Source of the DNA: Chrysomallon squamiferum
Taxonomy: Eukaryota > Mollusca > Gastropoda > Neomphalida > Peltospiridae
Direction: 5' to 3'
NCBI GenBank assembly: GCA_012295275.1
Contig: CM022670.1
Span: 17,671,698-17,716,697 of the forward strand
DNA length: 45,000 bases
In this document: piece by piece, positions 35,967 to 45,000 of the stretch
Position numbering within the stretch: position 1 is the stretch's first letter
How the letters are laid out: each line of letters begins with the position of its first letter
Translations under genes and position numbers: made by a program
Notes under the pieces: generated by a model
Database searches by the model: none
Seen by the model: only the letters and a program-made list of their open reading frames with translations
What the model was told of the DNA's origin: nothing

Positions 35967-36446
35967 GTGATTGCCGTCATCGAGAACCTGTAATCCTCCC
36001 CCACCGTGTAAACTTAACAGTGACGGGTCCTGCTCCAGGGTCAGCCCGTGGGGACCGCCATGCATCAACACGTCCGGGCGGCGAATCTGTCCGTAGTCCG
36101 TTCGCCGCGTGTCGTACGCCCCCGGGAGGCCCGGGTGCATGTTGTGGATGCCATCCTCTCTGTGTCGCAGGACGTTGCGGTCGCCGTGGTGGATCTGGTG
36201 ATTGTAATGGTGTTGCGGCGTCTGGAACGAATTGAGGTGGGAGTAGGGGTCGGCGTTCACGTGGTGGTGGAAGTCCACCGACTGCTGCGGGGGAAGGTTG
36301 TAGGGAGGGGGGAAGTATGGAGGCTGGAAGTCCGTGTTGGGCGTGTGGGAGAGGCGAGGGGCGGAGGAGAAGGTGCCCGACCCACCGATGGAACTGACCA
36401 GCTGACCAAGGCCCTGACTGGCCACCAGGTCCGACCTTCGATGGTC
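35967..36446 (-). CDS. TFAP2: TFAP2 exon (probably coding exon 2): N-terminal activation region with PY motif
   Basis: This 480-nt exon encodes 160 residues and is bounded by a pyrimidine-rich acceptor ending TTTTTCAG (just above 36446) and the donor GTAAGTG (from 36966-1000 on the minus strand, i.e. position 35966 downwards). It opens in phase 0 with DHRRSDLVASQGLGQL, which lines up with the DRHDG start of vertebrate AP-2 exon 2, and closes in phase 0 after DDGNH. About 30-45 residues in lies SHTPNTDFQPPYFPPPYN, the conserved PY-type transactivation motif. A His/Gln/Asn-rich middle follows (HHHVNADPYSHLN, HHYNHQIHHG). Then come conserved tail elements (GLPGAYDTRRTDYG, LMHGGPHGL, DPSLLSLHGGGG). 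There is no in-frame ATG near the start, as expected for an internal exon. The exon is a GC-rich, CpG-containing island inside AT-rich introns, which also creates long empty reading frames on the opposite strand. Confidence 0.96.
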
Positions 36447-37669
36447 CTGAAAAAGAGAGAAAAAGAAATAAAAATTAGTTGAAACAGAAATTAGAACTTT
36501 ATATGTTAATTTTATATCATCTGGTTTTGTTTTCAGTATTTAAAACAGACTCTGAAGTAAAGATAAAAGTTCCATATTGCAGATATTAAAAATTTAAAAC
36601 TTTAATATCTGTGATTCATGTTCGATCTGCGTACCAAAATAGGTATAATAATAAGAAGAAAAATTAGTAAAAATAAAAATTCAGCATTTGAAATTATAAC
36701 TTATGATACTCACATTCTGACAAAAGCCCAAAAAGAATTAAAAAAAAAAAAAACCACACAAACACAGCGAACACAGAAAACTAAATGAAATCTCTGTGAG
36801 ATTTCACATCACATAACTGACAGATTTCTGTTTAAAAACCGGCTCAGTGAGGATAAAATATATCGACAGAGAAAATAGCCATTAGCTTGAGAAAACCTTC
36901 AACTCTGCCAGCTGCTGGCGACTGAAGCATGGTGCAGACCGATCTACAATTCGAGCAGAAAAGAAAATGCCTTAAAGGCATCTCATCTAACAACCACGTT
37001 GGAAAATGAATGAAGTCATTCACGGTGCTGTAGTCGAGATTATATATAGAATAATATATACAAAAATCTCATAATTTATCAACAACTTCTCTTGTCTGCA
37101 TCCCTCTGGCCATTTCTGCCTGTCTCTATTCATTTTGACAATGGGTACGATACGGTTATCGTTATAGCAATCAGCGCTTTTTAAATGTTACAAATTATCG
37201 CGTGACAGCGTTAAATTGTTAGTCTTAAATGGAAGGTAACAATGATATTAATAACATATATTTAAACTACGGTAATAAGAGATAAATTAAAAAATTTTAA
37301 AAAGAAGGTGAAAAGAGATTATAAGAAAAAAAAATAGTTAGATTATGGAGATAACGATATTAAAAAAAAAAAAGTGATAGAAGAATATGTTTAAAAATTA
37401 AAATAAACAGTAGTTTTAAAAGACAAAAAATATTTATAAATTAAAGAAGAAAAAATGTATCAACAAAATAAAAAAAATATAATGATAATATAAAAAAATA
37501 AAAAATAAAATAAAATAATAAAAATAATAAAATTAAGAAGAAGAAGATGAAAAAAAAAGAGATAATAATTATATATATAAAAAAGAGTTAATAATATATA
37601 TATATATTTGAAAGAAAAAAAAAGAAGATAAAAATTAGATAATAAATATATATATTTTAAAAAAGCACC

Positions 37670-37914
37670 TCCGGCTCAATGAGACCAAATGCTGACGGCA
37701 TTCCTTGTCGTTTATCCGAGAACGGAGAAAGACGCTCGAAGGCGCTGTCTTTTGACGTGAACGAATCCGGGTGAATGTTAGCGACGTTTGCGGAGTTTTC
37801 CAGGTTACTAAGATTGGACATTACTTGTTGTCCTGACTAGTGGCATCTGTCCTGCCTGGGGAGGTGGTCGGAAACGAGACGTGTGTTTGTAAACAAATAA
37901 TCCTGTACCAGGTA
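37670..37914 (+). other. Possible 5' exon of an antisense transcript ending at CAG|GTAAGT
   Basis: The plus strand has a textbook donor CAG|GTAAGT with the exon end at 37914. It closes a GC-richer, CpG-containing 245-base block that starts right after a TATATAT-rich stretch. There is no long open frame. It could be a non-coding exon of a transcript antisense to TFAP2, or chance. I see no further exon to pair it with. Confidence 0.2.
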
Positions 37915-38039
37915 AGTCCCGCGGCACTAGTACACAAAATGGAAGACGTTGGAAACATACAACACTAGAAATAATGAAACGAGCAGACACAAATCAGGTG
38001 GGGATACTATTTTAGGCTCTTACTAGCCCAGAGGCACTT

Positions 38040-38270
38040 CTGTTACAAGAAACCACGGTCTTTACTCTACGATATTTGGGGCTTGGCCACGGTCCATGAC
38101 CAACCAATAATCTGCGCTTTTAGGAGAACGCGACCTGCGTGTTAAGGATGCGTCGCGCAATCTGATTGGCTGGAGCTTTCCGATACTGACTTGCTGATGC
38201 GTTTCTGATCCGCTTAGCCCCTCCCCGTGTTCGGCAGAAGTCCATTGAAAAACCATCAGAGGTAAATGCG
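38040..38270 (-). promoter_or_regulatory. Promoter-like patch with two CCAAT boxes and a GC box
   Basis: Unique CpG-containing sequence 1.6-1.8 kb upstream of the 480-nt exon. It contains CCAAT at 38104-38108 on the plus strand and CTGATTGGCTGG at 38162-38173, which on the minus strand is a full NF-Y site. A GC-box-like GCCCCTCCCC lies at 38217-38226. Spacing and clustering resemble a TATA-less promoter and could serve an internal TFAP2 start. No start site or first exon can be fixed from sequence. Confidence 0.3.
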
Positions 38271-38825
38271 ACGATTAGGATAGTGTACAATTAGTTGAAT
38301 GCGACCATTGAAAGCGGTATTTGCCTAAAAGCTTACCTATTGTTACAACTACACAGGTGAAAGCTATTTAGATACCTTTTAGCCGTGGGGAATTTCTTTA
38401 CAAAAAAAAAAAAAAAAAGCCTGACTGATAGCGCAATTGGGGACATTGGACGGAACACTTTCATTACTAAATTGCCTCCGTTTTCACGCGTAACTGAAAA
38501 CTGCTCGAGACAAAGTCACACGTTACACGAGTGAAAGCTGTACCAGTCTGCTTAGGTAGTTTCCTCTGCACACTCGTCACAATAGAAAACTTTGTTTACA
38601 AACTCTAATGTCATATTTTTGTTTGTTTTTTTCATTGTCTTGGCGCCAGAATACTCTTCTGACGTCTGGATCGTGAAAAAAGTTATTGCTCATTTTATAA
38701 AAGCTTACATTATCCTTGACATGAAAAGCAATTACTTAGCTTAACGTGTTTTTTAAAGATAATGGATAAAATAATAATTTGAATTAAAAAAAGGTTTGTT
38801 GAATAATCCTAATAATAATAATATA

Positions 38826-38894
38826 TAAATATAAATAAATAAATAAATAAATATAAAAATAAATAAATAAATAAGTAAATAAATAAATAAATAT
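38826..38894. repeat. AAAT tetranucleotide microsatellite
   Basis: AAAT units with a few interruptions, followed by a GT run near 38939-38953 and TATA words. Confidence 0.94.
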
Positions 38895-39529
38895 ATAAAG
38901 TAAGAGACCTTGTGTTTGTATAACAATAGATAAACTGGTGTGTGTGTGTGTGTATTTATATATGTATATATATAATTGTAAAAACTGTTATTCATTCTTC
39001 TTTTCCTACTAGTACTACTACTGTTGCTACTGCTACAACAACAACTATTACAAATAAAAATACGACGTCTTCTTCTTTTTCTACTAAGACTATTCATATT
39101 TTTGTCATAAATAGTCTAGAATTAATTTTATTTCACCGTTTGGAAACATATTATGTGTAGAATTTATGGATATTAATTTTAGTTTTATTGTTTATTTTTA
39201 AAATAAATAAATAAATAAATAAATTTTAGTAAATAAACAAACAAATAAAAGCATTAAAAAAAATTATATCTCTTTTTAATATTTTATGAATATCTCCATA
39301 ATAATTATTATTATAAACCGTATGTCCTCAGGATAAATTACAATATAAAAATATCAACAACTGCATTAAATTAACATATAATTATCATAAAACTATGCAT
39401 CCGTAATGAAATGTCCCAAGGAATAAAAGAAATAATCATTTTAATATATCAACTTCTAAATTCCCTTTAAGAAGAGAAAAAATGTTTCTATCTGAGAAAC
39501 ATGAAAGGTTAAGAAGTATGGAAGAAATA

Positions 39530-39760
39530 TGCTGAGAGGGAAAGTTGAAAATCTCGATGCTGGGAGCTTCTTAGTAAACACAAAATCTCGTGCAGTGAGG
39601 AAACTCCCAGAGGATGGGTGGTCAGGGTCATATGCATAATTAATGATGCCCGACCAGTTACGGTGTTGACTTCGGAATTATTCGGAAACTCGATACGTCT
39701 GTGATGGACGTTTACGGGCGCGATTTGTAACGAAATGACGTAACTGTTCGTGAGCAGGAG
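39530..39760. promoter_or_regulatory. Candidate regulatory island with POU-homeodomain site
   Basis: Unique sequence centred on ATGCATAATTAATGAT at 39632-39647, a combined POU-specific and homeodomain word close to class III/IV POU (Brn-type) sites. AAATGACGTAAC near 39734 is a half CRE. The overlapping minus-strand open frame (39808-39509) is unrecognised. Confidence 0.38.
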
Positions 39761-40079
39761 TAATAGCAGAAGAATTAGGTTGTCAATGAATGAAATATAG
39801 CAACACATATTTCTAATATGTGTGAAATATACTTGATAGATGTGACAGCAGTATGTATAGATATAATTTATAAACAGGTATGTTTAACGTATTTAATATA
39901 TACGATGGTATTTATCAAAAAGTACATTAACAATAATAGTAACAGTACTGATATTGATGACAATGATGAGAATAATAACTCATAAAATAAATAATTAAAA
40001 AAAGGAATAAAGTTTAAATAAAAAAAAATATATATATTAAAAAAAGAATAAATAAATAAATAAATCTGAAACGTTTTAA

Positions 40080-40440
40080 ATCGTTTAATGAATGTTCGTT
40101 AAATTTCGTTACGAATCTTTTGATTCACCGAAAAGTGCCGAGCGTTTCCGAAGAACGCCGAGCTGCCAGTATTGTTATGCCGGCATATCGGTTTAAGCTG
40201 GTTTAGGATTGATGACAACAATACCTATGCTTATGATCAATAATTAGCCTTATGTGGACACCTGCAAACAATTGACGATATAAATCCGATACGCGTCAAG
40301 TGAAAACTCGCGGTCGTAAAAAGTAAAACTGTAACAAGCTTTTCAATGTACTACTACTGTGTCGTAACACAATGGCGCCTACATGTATTTACAGTAAGCT
40401 ATGAGTGAATGGATAAAATGAGAAATTATTAAAATAGAAC
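40080..40440. promoter_or_regulatory. Candidate regulatory island
   Basis: Unique sequence with TTGATGACAACAATA (SOX- and TALE-like words) near 40209, CAATAATTAGCC (homeodomain) near 40239 and CACCTGCAAACAATTG (E-box with forkhead/SOX words) near 40259. No coding potential seen. Confidence 0.32.
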
Positions 40441-41280
40441 AAATCTTAATCTACTTTATTTACTGGCATGAAGAACCTGGGTAAAAAAGAAACAGATGAA
40501 GAGAGAGAGAGCGAGTAAAAGAGAAAGATTTTAGAGAAGGAAAAAATGAGTAGAAAAATGGAAGAAAGAAAGAGAGAGAATGGAAAAATGAAGTTTAAAA
40601 AAAATAAATAAATAAAATAAAAAATAAATAAATAAATCAAGAATATAAAATAAATAAATAAATCAAGAATATAAAATAAAATAAAATAAAAAAAGAAAAG
40701 AAAACCTCGAAGAAAAAGTAAGGTAAATATAAGAAAAGGAAACAGAAAACCTCCTTTTTCAAAACAACAATGTGAGAGTGGGAACGGAACGACAGACCAC
40801 GATGTCGAGAAGGTAATAAATTACACCATATACGTACACGCGTGATGTAAGTAATGTAACGTGTGGTAACACCAGACAATGTCTATTGGTCCGTACACGA
40901 ATTAACTTATAAGAGTTAACTGTTCACACGGCTGTTATACACACTTACACAAAATGTCGTTGTTAACGTTTCAAGCGTGATGGTAACAAATGAATACTTT
41001 TAACATAAATTTAACCTTAACTGTTATCTTGTTTCAAACTTTATGTTATATTTAAAAACGATCTTGAAATTCGCTTTTGTCGAATTGTTTAGTCATTATT
41101 ACTTTTAACTTCTATTCTTGGAAGACATAAATCAGTATTTTAAATATAGTATAGGCGAACATATCCGAAGATATCCGAAGATACTAATTTGCGATTAAAA
41201 ACTGTTATTTTTTTTAAAAAATGCTCTTTTTTAAACAATGACTACAGAGACAGACAATGGTCAAACATGAAAACAGTCAG

Positions 41281-41305
41281 CAGACAGACAGACAGACAGA
41301 CAGAG
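41281..41305. repeat. AGAC tetranucleotide run
   Basis: Six GACA units beside CAGTCAGCAGACA, similar to the AGAC array at 15.6 kb. Confidence 0.92.
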
Positions 41306-41827
41306 GTATATAATAAAAAGTAAAATATATGAACAAAAGGGGATTTAGGATCATGATGGAAATACAAGACTTGACAGTATTTTGTCAGCAGACGACACAG
41401 CATCAATCTGCAGACAACAAATGTTTACATCAGAGTCGTGGTCACTTGATCAAAAGAAAACACGAAGTGGACAAGGTATTGGCCGGTTTGATATGAATTC
41501 GGACATTGCTGGACAATGTCGTGTCAGCTGGGACTCGTGACCTGGCGCGATTTAATTAGAAGAGGTGTGGGGGGTCGTTGTACACCCCACCTAACAACGA
41601 CACGTGATCAAATTATGGATAGAGTGGGTGGTAGGATGGCCAATGTTTTTTTTTTACATTATCTACAGTTGCAGCAGAATGTTTCTTGATTTGGCTAATA
41701 TTTTCTAAAACTATAAAGAACCATCGTTTTAAATAACATCAACTGCTACAATCTAAAAAAGGTTCTTCCCCATACTGCATTCCGATTGTATACATAATGT
41801 TTATTAGATTGAAAAAATAAATACAGT

Positions 41828-41880
41828 TATCATCATTGTCATCGTCATAGTCATTGTCGTCGTCATTATCATCATCGTCG

Positions 41881-41918
<38 letters not shown>

Positions 41919-41930
41919 TTGTTGTTGTGG
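41828..41930. repeat. TCA/TCG then TTA trinucleotide microsatellite
   Basis: Degenerate ATC/GTC triplets (TCATCATTGTCATCGTCATA) pass into about thirteen TTA units and a TTG tail. Confidence 0.93.
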
Positions 41931-42039
41931 TGGTTATCAGTACTGTTATTATTTTTTATACTGTTAAATACGGTAAAATACACGATCGAAATAGCTACCA
42001 GACAACATCAGTGACAGGTAAAAACTACTTCTGCTGATA

Positions 42040-42650
42040 TAAACAGTTAACAGTACATACGGGTTTTACGGAATGACGTAACAAGCTGTAGATCCATGTC
42101 TACAGAGAACTGGTAAAAATACAATCGCTAAAGAAATAGGAACAACAAACAATAAGTCCCATGGCGCCTGGACTAGAATCCGTTCGGTCAACATTTTTTG
42201 TTTCTGCCGCTGAAACGACGGCAGAAATCGAGATGACCTTTATCCTTGTTGCTGTTAGGAATTAGAGGAATGTTGAGTCGTACCTACGTTTTAATCCACA
42301 GTCAAAAACGCTCGCTTTCTAAAACCCATCGCAGCAGGTAGGTCAGGATTATCGTTCTTGTTGATACACAGCGCTGTTACCCGTTACGTCATCATTCTAT
42401 GGCTTACTGGGACGGATTAGACTTTTCTTAGAACTACAATGCAGGTGGAATGAGAGATCTGTTAAAGGCTTTGTCAATACAGAAAACTTATGGTTTGTCT
42501 TTGTTCAGACATGGGGCTGGATGCAGCTTAATAACAGAACACATGATGGGTCAGAAGATCAGCTGTCCTTGATACACTTATTGACCAATTTCCCGTTTCA
42601 GTCCGTGGCCCGAAAATGTATCAAAGACCAAAGTATAAGCATTACTGTTT
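42040..42650. other. Unique island of ordinary complexity
   Basis: About 600 bases free of microsatellites, with CpGs and a small inverted repeat CTGCCG...CGGCAG near 42203-42223. No open frame of note. I can suggest only that it may be regulatory. Confidence 0.28.
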
Positions 42651-42667
42651 AAAGAAAAAACAGAGGA

Positions 42668-42671
<4 letters not shown>

Positions 42672-42700
<29 letters not shown>
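42672..42700. repeat. TA dinucleotide microsatellite
   Basis: Fourteen TA units. Confidence 0.95.
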
Positions 42701-42703
<3 letters not shown>

Positions 42704-42827
42704 GAGCAGCGTACGAAATGTAGATCTGATATAAAAATTATCATTAATAGCAGCCATTATTAAAATTCTTCAGTAAAAATTATAAAAGTTAATATAATTT
42801 AAAACATAATAGTTTTATAAAAAATAA

Positions 42828-42861
<34 letters not shown>

Positions 42862-42869
42862 TTGGCTTT

Positions 42870-43120
42870 TTCCAGAATTTTCTCTCTCAGTTCTTTCGTG
42901 GTGTTCAGCTACAAACACAAAACCGTTTGCTATCCGCACAAAGCATGTTTCCTGGAGATGACAGAATGACTCCATAATTCCTGCTGTTTTGTCGTAGACA
43001 CCGGGTTTTAACCTGTCCCTTGCGGGGACACGAGTGTATCGTGTGTTATTATCGAGAGTTGCGGGGCTAGCGCTAAAATACAATTGTTATTATCGATATT
43101 GTTATAAGGCCTCCACTGAC
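42870..43120. other. Unique island next to poly(A) tract
   Basis: Ordinary-complexity sequence to the right of a poly(A) tract at 42832-42859. On the minus strand the poly(A) reads as poly(T) downstream of a 94-codon open frame (43083-42799). On the plus strand the tract precedes the island, which is the wrong way round for a retroposed tail. The peptide (for example VPARDRLKPGVYDKTAG) matches no family I know. Confidence 0.25.
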
Positions 43121-43402
43121 TTCGTTACTGTTTTTAAAAAAATAAAAAATAAAAAAAATAAAGTAAAATGGAAAAAAAAATGGAAAAAAAAAAAAATAAT
43201 AATAAAAAAAAATAAAATAAAATAAAATAAAATAAATAAACAAATAAATAAATAAATAAATAAATAAAAATAATATCCTGTTTCATTATGTCAAAGTTCT
43301 GAAGCAACAAATGTGATATGTATTAAAACAGTGTCTTAATTGTGATATCAACTACTGAAGAAAACACCAGAACGTTTTCACATGTACACTCTCGTTTATT
43401 AG

Positions 43403-43405
43403 AAA

Positions 43406-43473
<68 letters not shown>

Positions 43474-43500
43474 CAAAAAATAAATAAATAAACAAACAAA

Positions 43501-43536
<36 letters not shown>

Positions 43537-43563
43537 CATAAAATAAATAAATAAACAAACAAA

Positions 43564-43594
<31 letters not shown>

Positions 43595-43611
43595 ATTTAT
43601 TTATTTATTTT
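43403..43611. repeat. AAAT array with a 63-bp higher-order repeat and inverted end
   Basis: About 190 bases of AAAT contain two variant segments 63 bp apart (ATAATCA followed by AAATAAATAAATAAACAAAC), showing duplication of a larger block inside the microsatellite. The array ends with TTTATTTATTTATTTT, which can pair back on it as a hairpin. Confidence 0.92.
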
Positions 43612-44395
43612 AACCACCCCAAAAACCCCACAACAACAAAAATCTAACAAAAACAATTCAAACAACAACAACAAAATAACTTTCTATTCGATATGGACGA
43701 CTGAAATCACGCTAGGGTTATAACTACGTTTTGATAATGCTACAGTTTGTTATAAATTAACCTAGACAGTGCTTTATTAGAGAAACAAACGTACCCAGTT
43801 ATCTACATTGAGAAAACAAACAACAGAGCTGTTGTCACTAATTATTTCATTACTGAGATCCATGGGCACACATTATTGAAACTATGACATTTACTAGACA
43901 GTTTTCAGAATTGTAACACTGAATGAGTTAGTGACAAACATACATAAACGTAATCTAAAGTGTATGAACTTATATTGTGTATAAGATAAAACACAGAATT
44001 CAAAGAGTTATATTACGGAAAATAAACTGATATATTTTTATGAAAATCTTCATTATTTATTTGTTTTTTTTTTGTTTCTTTTTATTTTTGGCCCATTTTA
44101 TTTGTTGCTCTTACTAATTTTGTTGGATTTATTATATCTGTGATAGAAAAATGCATTTGTTTTGATTCATAATTAGATTTAAAGCTAATATTATGTAAAT
44201 AATGAAATTTTTGGGGCAGAAATCGTACAGCAATACTAACAAATAAATAAATAAACAATAACAATGCAAAGACGTAGAAGATTTGGTAACACTATAATTT
44301 GGAAGGAAGTAAGTTTTTTCTTTTAAAGATATTTTCAAATTGTGTTATTTTCCCTTCAGTAAGAAATTGCGGAGGTTTTGATTTTTTAAATTAAC

Positions 44396-44452
44396 TTTTT
44401 TTTTTTTTTTTTTTTTTTTTCTTATTTTATTTTTTTTTTTTTTTTTTTTTTT
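44396..44452. repeat. Long poly(T) double tract
   Basis: Two poly(T) runs of about 24 bases each, separated by CTTATTTTA. Confidence 0.95.
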
Positions 44453-44502
44453 GGTAAAGCATTAAAACATTTCTATTGTTAGACAGTTCAGATCGCTGGA
44501 CA

Positions 44503-44503
<1 letters not shown>

Positions 44504-44558
<55 letters not shown>
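44504..44558. repeat. GT dinucleotide microsatellite
   Basis: About 27 TG units; the complement gives a His-Thr pseudo-repeat. Confidence 0.97.
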
Positions 44559-44559
<1 letters not shown>

Positions 44560-45000
44560 CGATATCAAAACATGTACTGATTAAATTTAAAAACTGATAA
44601 ACCAGTTTCAAAATCGAAATGACAACAAATGCAAAATATTTTGACATTTTCTTGACATTTGGTACACCAACAATCAATGACGCAAACAATGACGTAATAC
44701 AGTTTTAAAGAGATGCAGTTTGAAACGTCATATCTTTGTTTATAGAACTGACATTCAATGTTGATGGGTGTTGATTATTTATATACACGCGACAGATAAC
44801 AAAAATAAATAAAGATAAAACCGACTATTACATTATCTTTGTTATACATTTACGTTAGCAACTCACAGCATAAAATTAATTTACAAATAAAATAAAATAT
44901 CTAGTAATTTAAAACTTTTTTAAATATTAATTTTTAATATATAAATATATTTTCTGATCTATGTTTTTACCATTTTAAATAACTACAATTTCTGAGTTAT

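Larger units (their letters stand above)
36447..45000 (-). other. TFAP2: TFAP2 upstream intron, possibly including 5' flank
   Basis: The acceptor at 36447 shows that another exon lies upstream (higher coordinates). I inspected minus-strand donors in this stretch (for example near 36707, 38337, 40943 and 44865). None had an open frame ending in phase 0 with a start codon, so the first coding exon is either outside the window or too short to prove. Unique islands lie at 36720-37220, 37670-38760, 39470-39790, 40080-40440, 41340-41660, 42040-42650 and 42870-43120. The rest is AT-rich with AAAT-type arrays, poly(A)/poly(T) and a GT repeat; 43620-44380 and 44560-45000 show nothing I can name. Confidence 0.7.

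Noticed and set aside
36020-36482. Two plus-strand open frames across the 480-nt TFAP2 exon
   Set aside because: They are shadows of a GC-rich exon whose minus strand encodes conserved AP-2 residues in the right phase; the shadow peptides resemble nothing.
36707-36790. Possible first TFAP2 exon ending at a GTGAGT donor
   Set aside because: In the needed phase it meets a stop codon within a few codons and has no start codon.
38337-38400. Possible first TFAP2 exon ending at a GTAAGC donor
   Set aside because: The last codon in phase 0 would be TAG, and no start codon fits; only a non-coding exon would be possible.
39509-39808. 99-codon minus-strand frame
   Set aside because: A poly-Leu start from TAA-like triplets and no recognisable domain; more likely overlaps a regulatory island.
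40943-41000. Possible first TFAP2 exon ending at a GTAAGT donor
   Set aside because: The phase-0 frame runs into TAA before any ATG.
42799-43083. 94-codon minus-strand frame that could be a transposon fragment
   Set aside because: No reverse transcriptase, transposase or other motif can be seen, and the tail is poly-Phe from poly(T). A repeat-library search would settle it.

Overview
This window looks like one intron-dominated piece of an animal nuclear gene, read on the minus strand. The only protein-coding sequence I can support is three consecutive internal exons of a transcription factor AP-2 (TFAP2 family) gene: 36446-35967, then 12498-12441, then 6712-6508. Each has a clean acceptor and a GT donor, and the reading phases fit across both junctions (0, then 1, then 2 at the last donor). 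Together they hold 743 coding bases. They encode the proline-rich N-terminal activation region with its PY motif, a short linker, and the start of the basic DNA-binding domain. The first coding exon and the exons for the rest of the basic and helix-span-helix domain are not visible and should lie beyond the window edges.

The organism is a metazoan. Long AT-rich introns, many long microsatellites (AAT, AAAT, GA/TC, CA, AGAC/GATA, CTA) and a GC-richer coding exon would fit a lophotrochozoan, plausibly a mollusc such as a cephalopod. I infer this from texture and from the AP-2 peptide; no base or gene here proves it.

Layout from left to right on the + strand: 1-6507 is intron downstream of the third visible exon, with a G-rich island near 4.4-5.1 kb and a 121-bp tandem duplication at 5.3 kb. 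Next comes the 205-nt exon (6508-6712). An intron of 5.7 kb follows (6713-12440), containing a perfect AP-2-type site. Then comes the 58-nt micro-exon (12441-12498), an intron of 23.5 kb (12499-35966), the 480-nt exon (35967-36446), and at least 8.5 kb of upstream intron or 5' flank (36447-45000) with a promoter-like patch near 38.1 kb.

The non-coding part is not uniform. Low-complexity AT sequence alternates with islands of a few hundred bases of ordinary complexity that carry clusters of homeodomain, POU, TCF, T-box, E-box and CRE-like words. In a developmental regulator such as AP-2 these are natural enhancer candidates, but only comparison between species can show that. The most structured non-coding stretch is 31.37-33.05 kb, where three different tandem repeats lie next to each other. 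One is a 28-bp array that carries a forkhead (GTAAACA) core in most units. I found no bacterial-type system, CRISPR array, tRNA, rRNA or intact transposable element.
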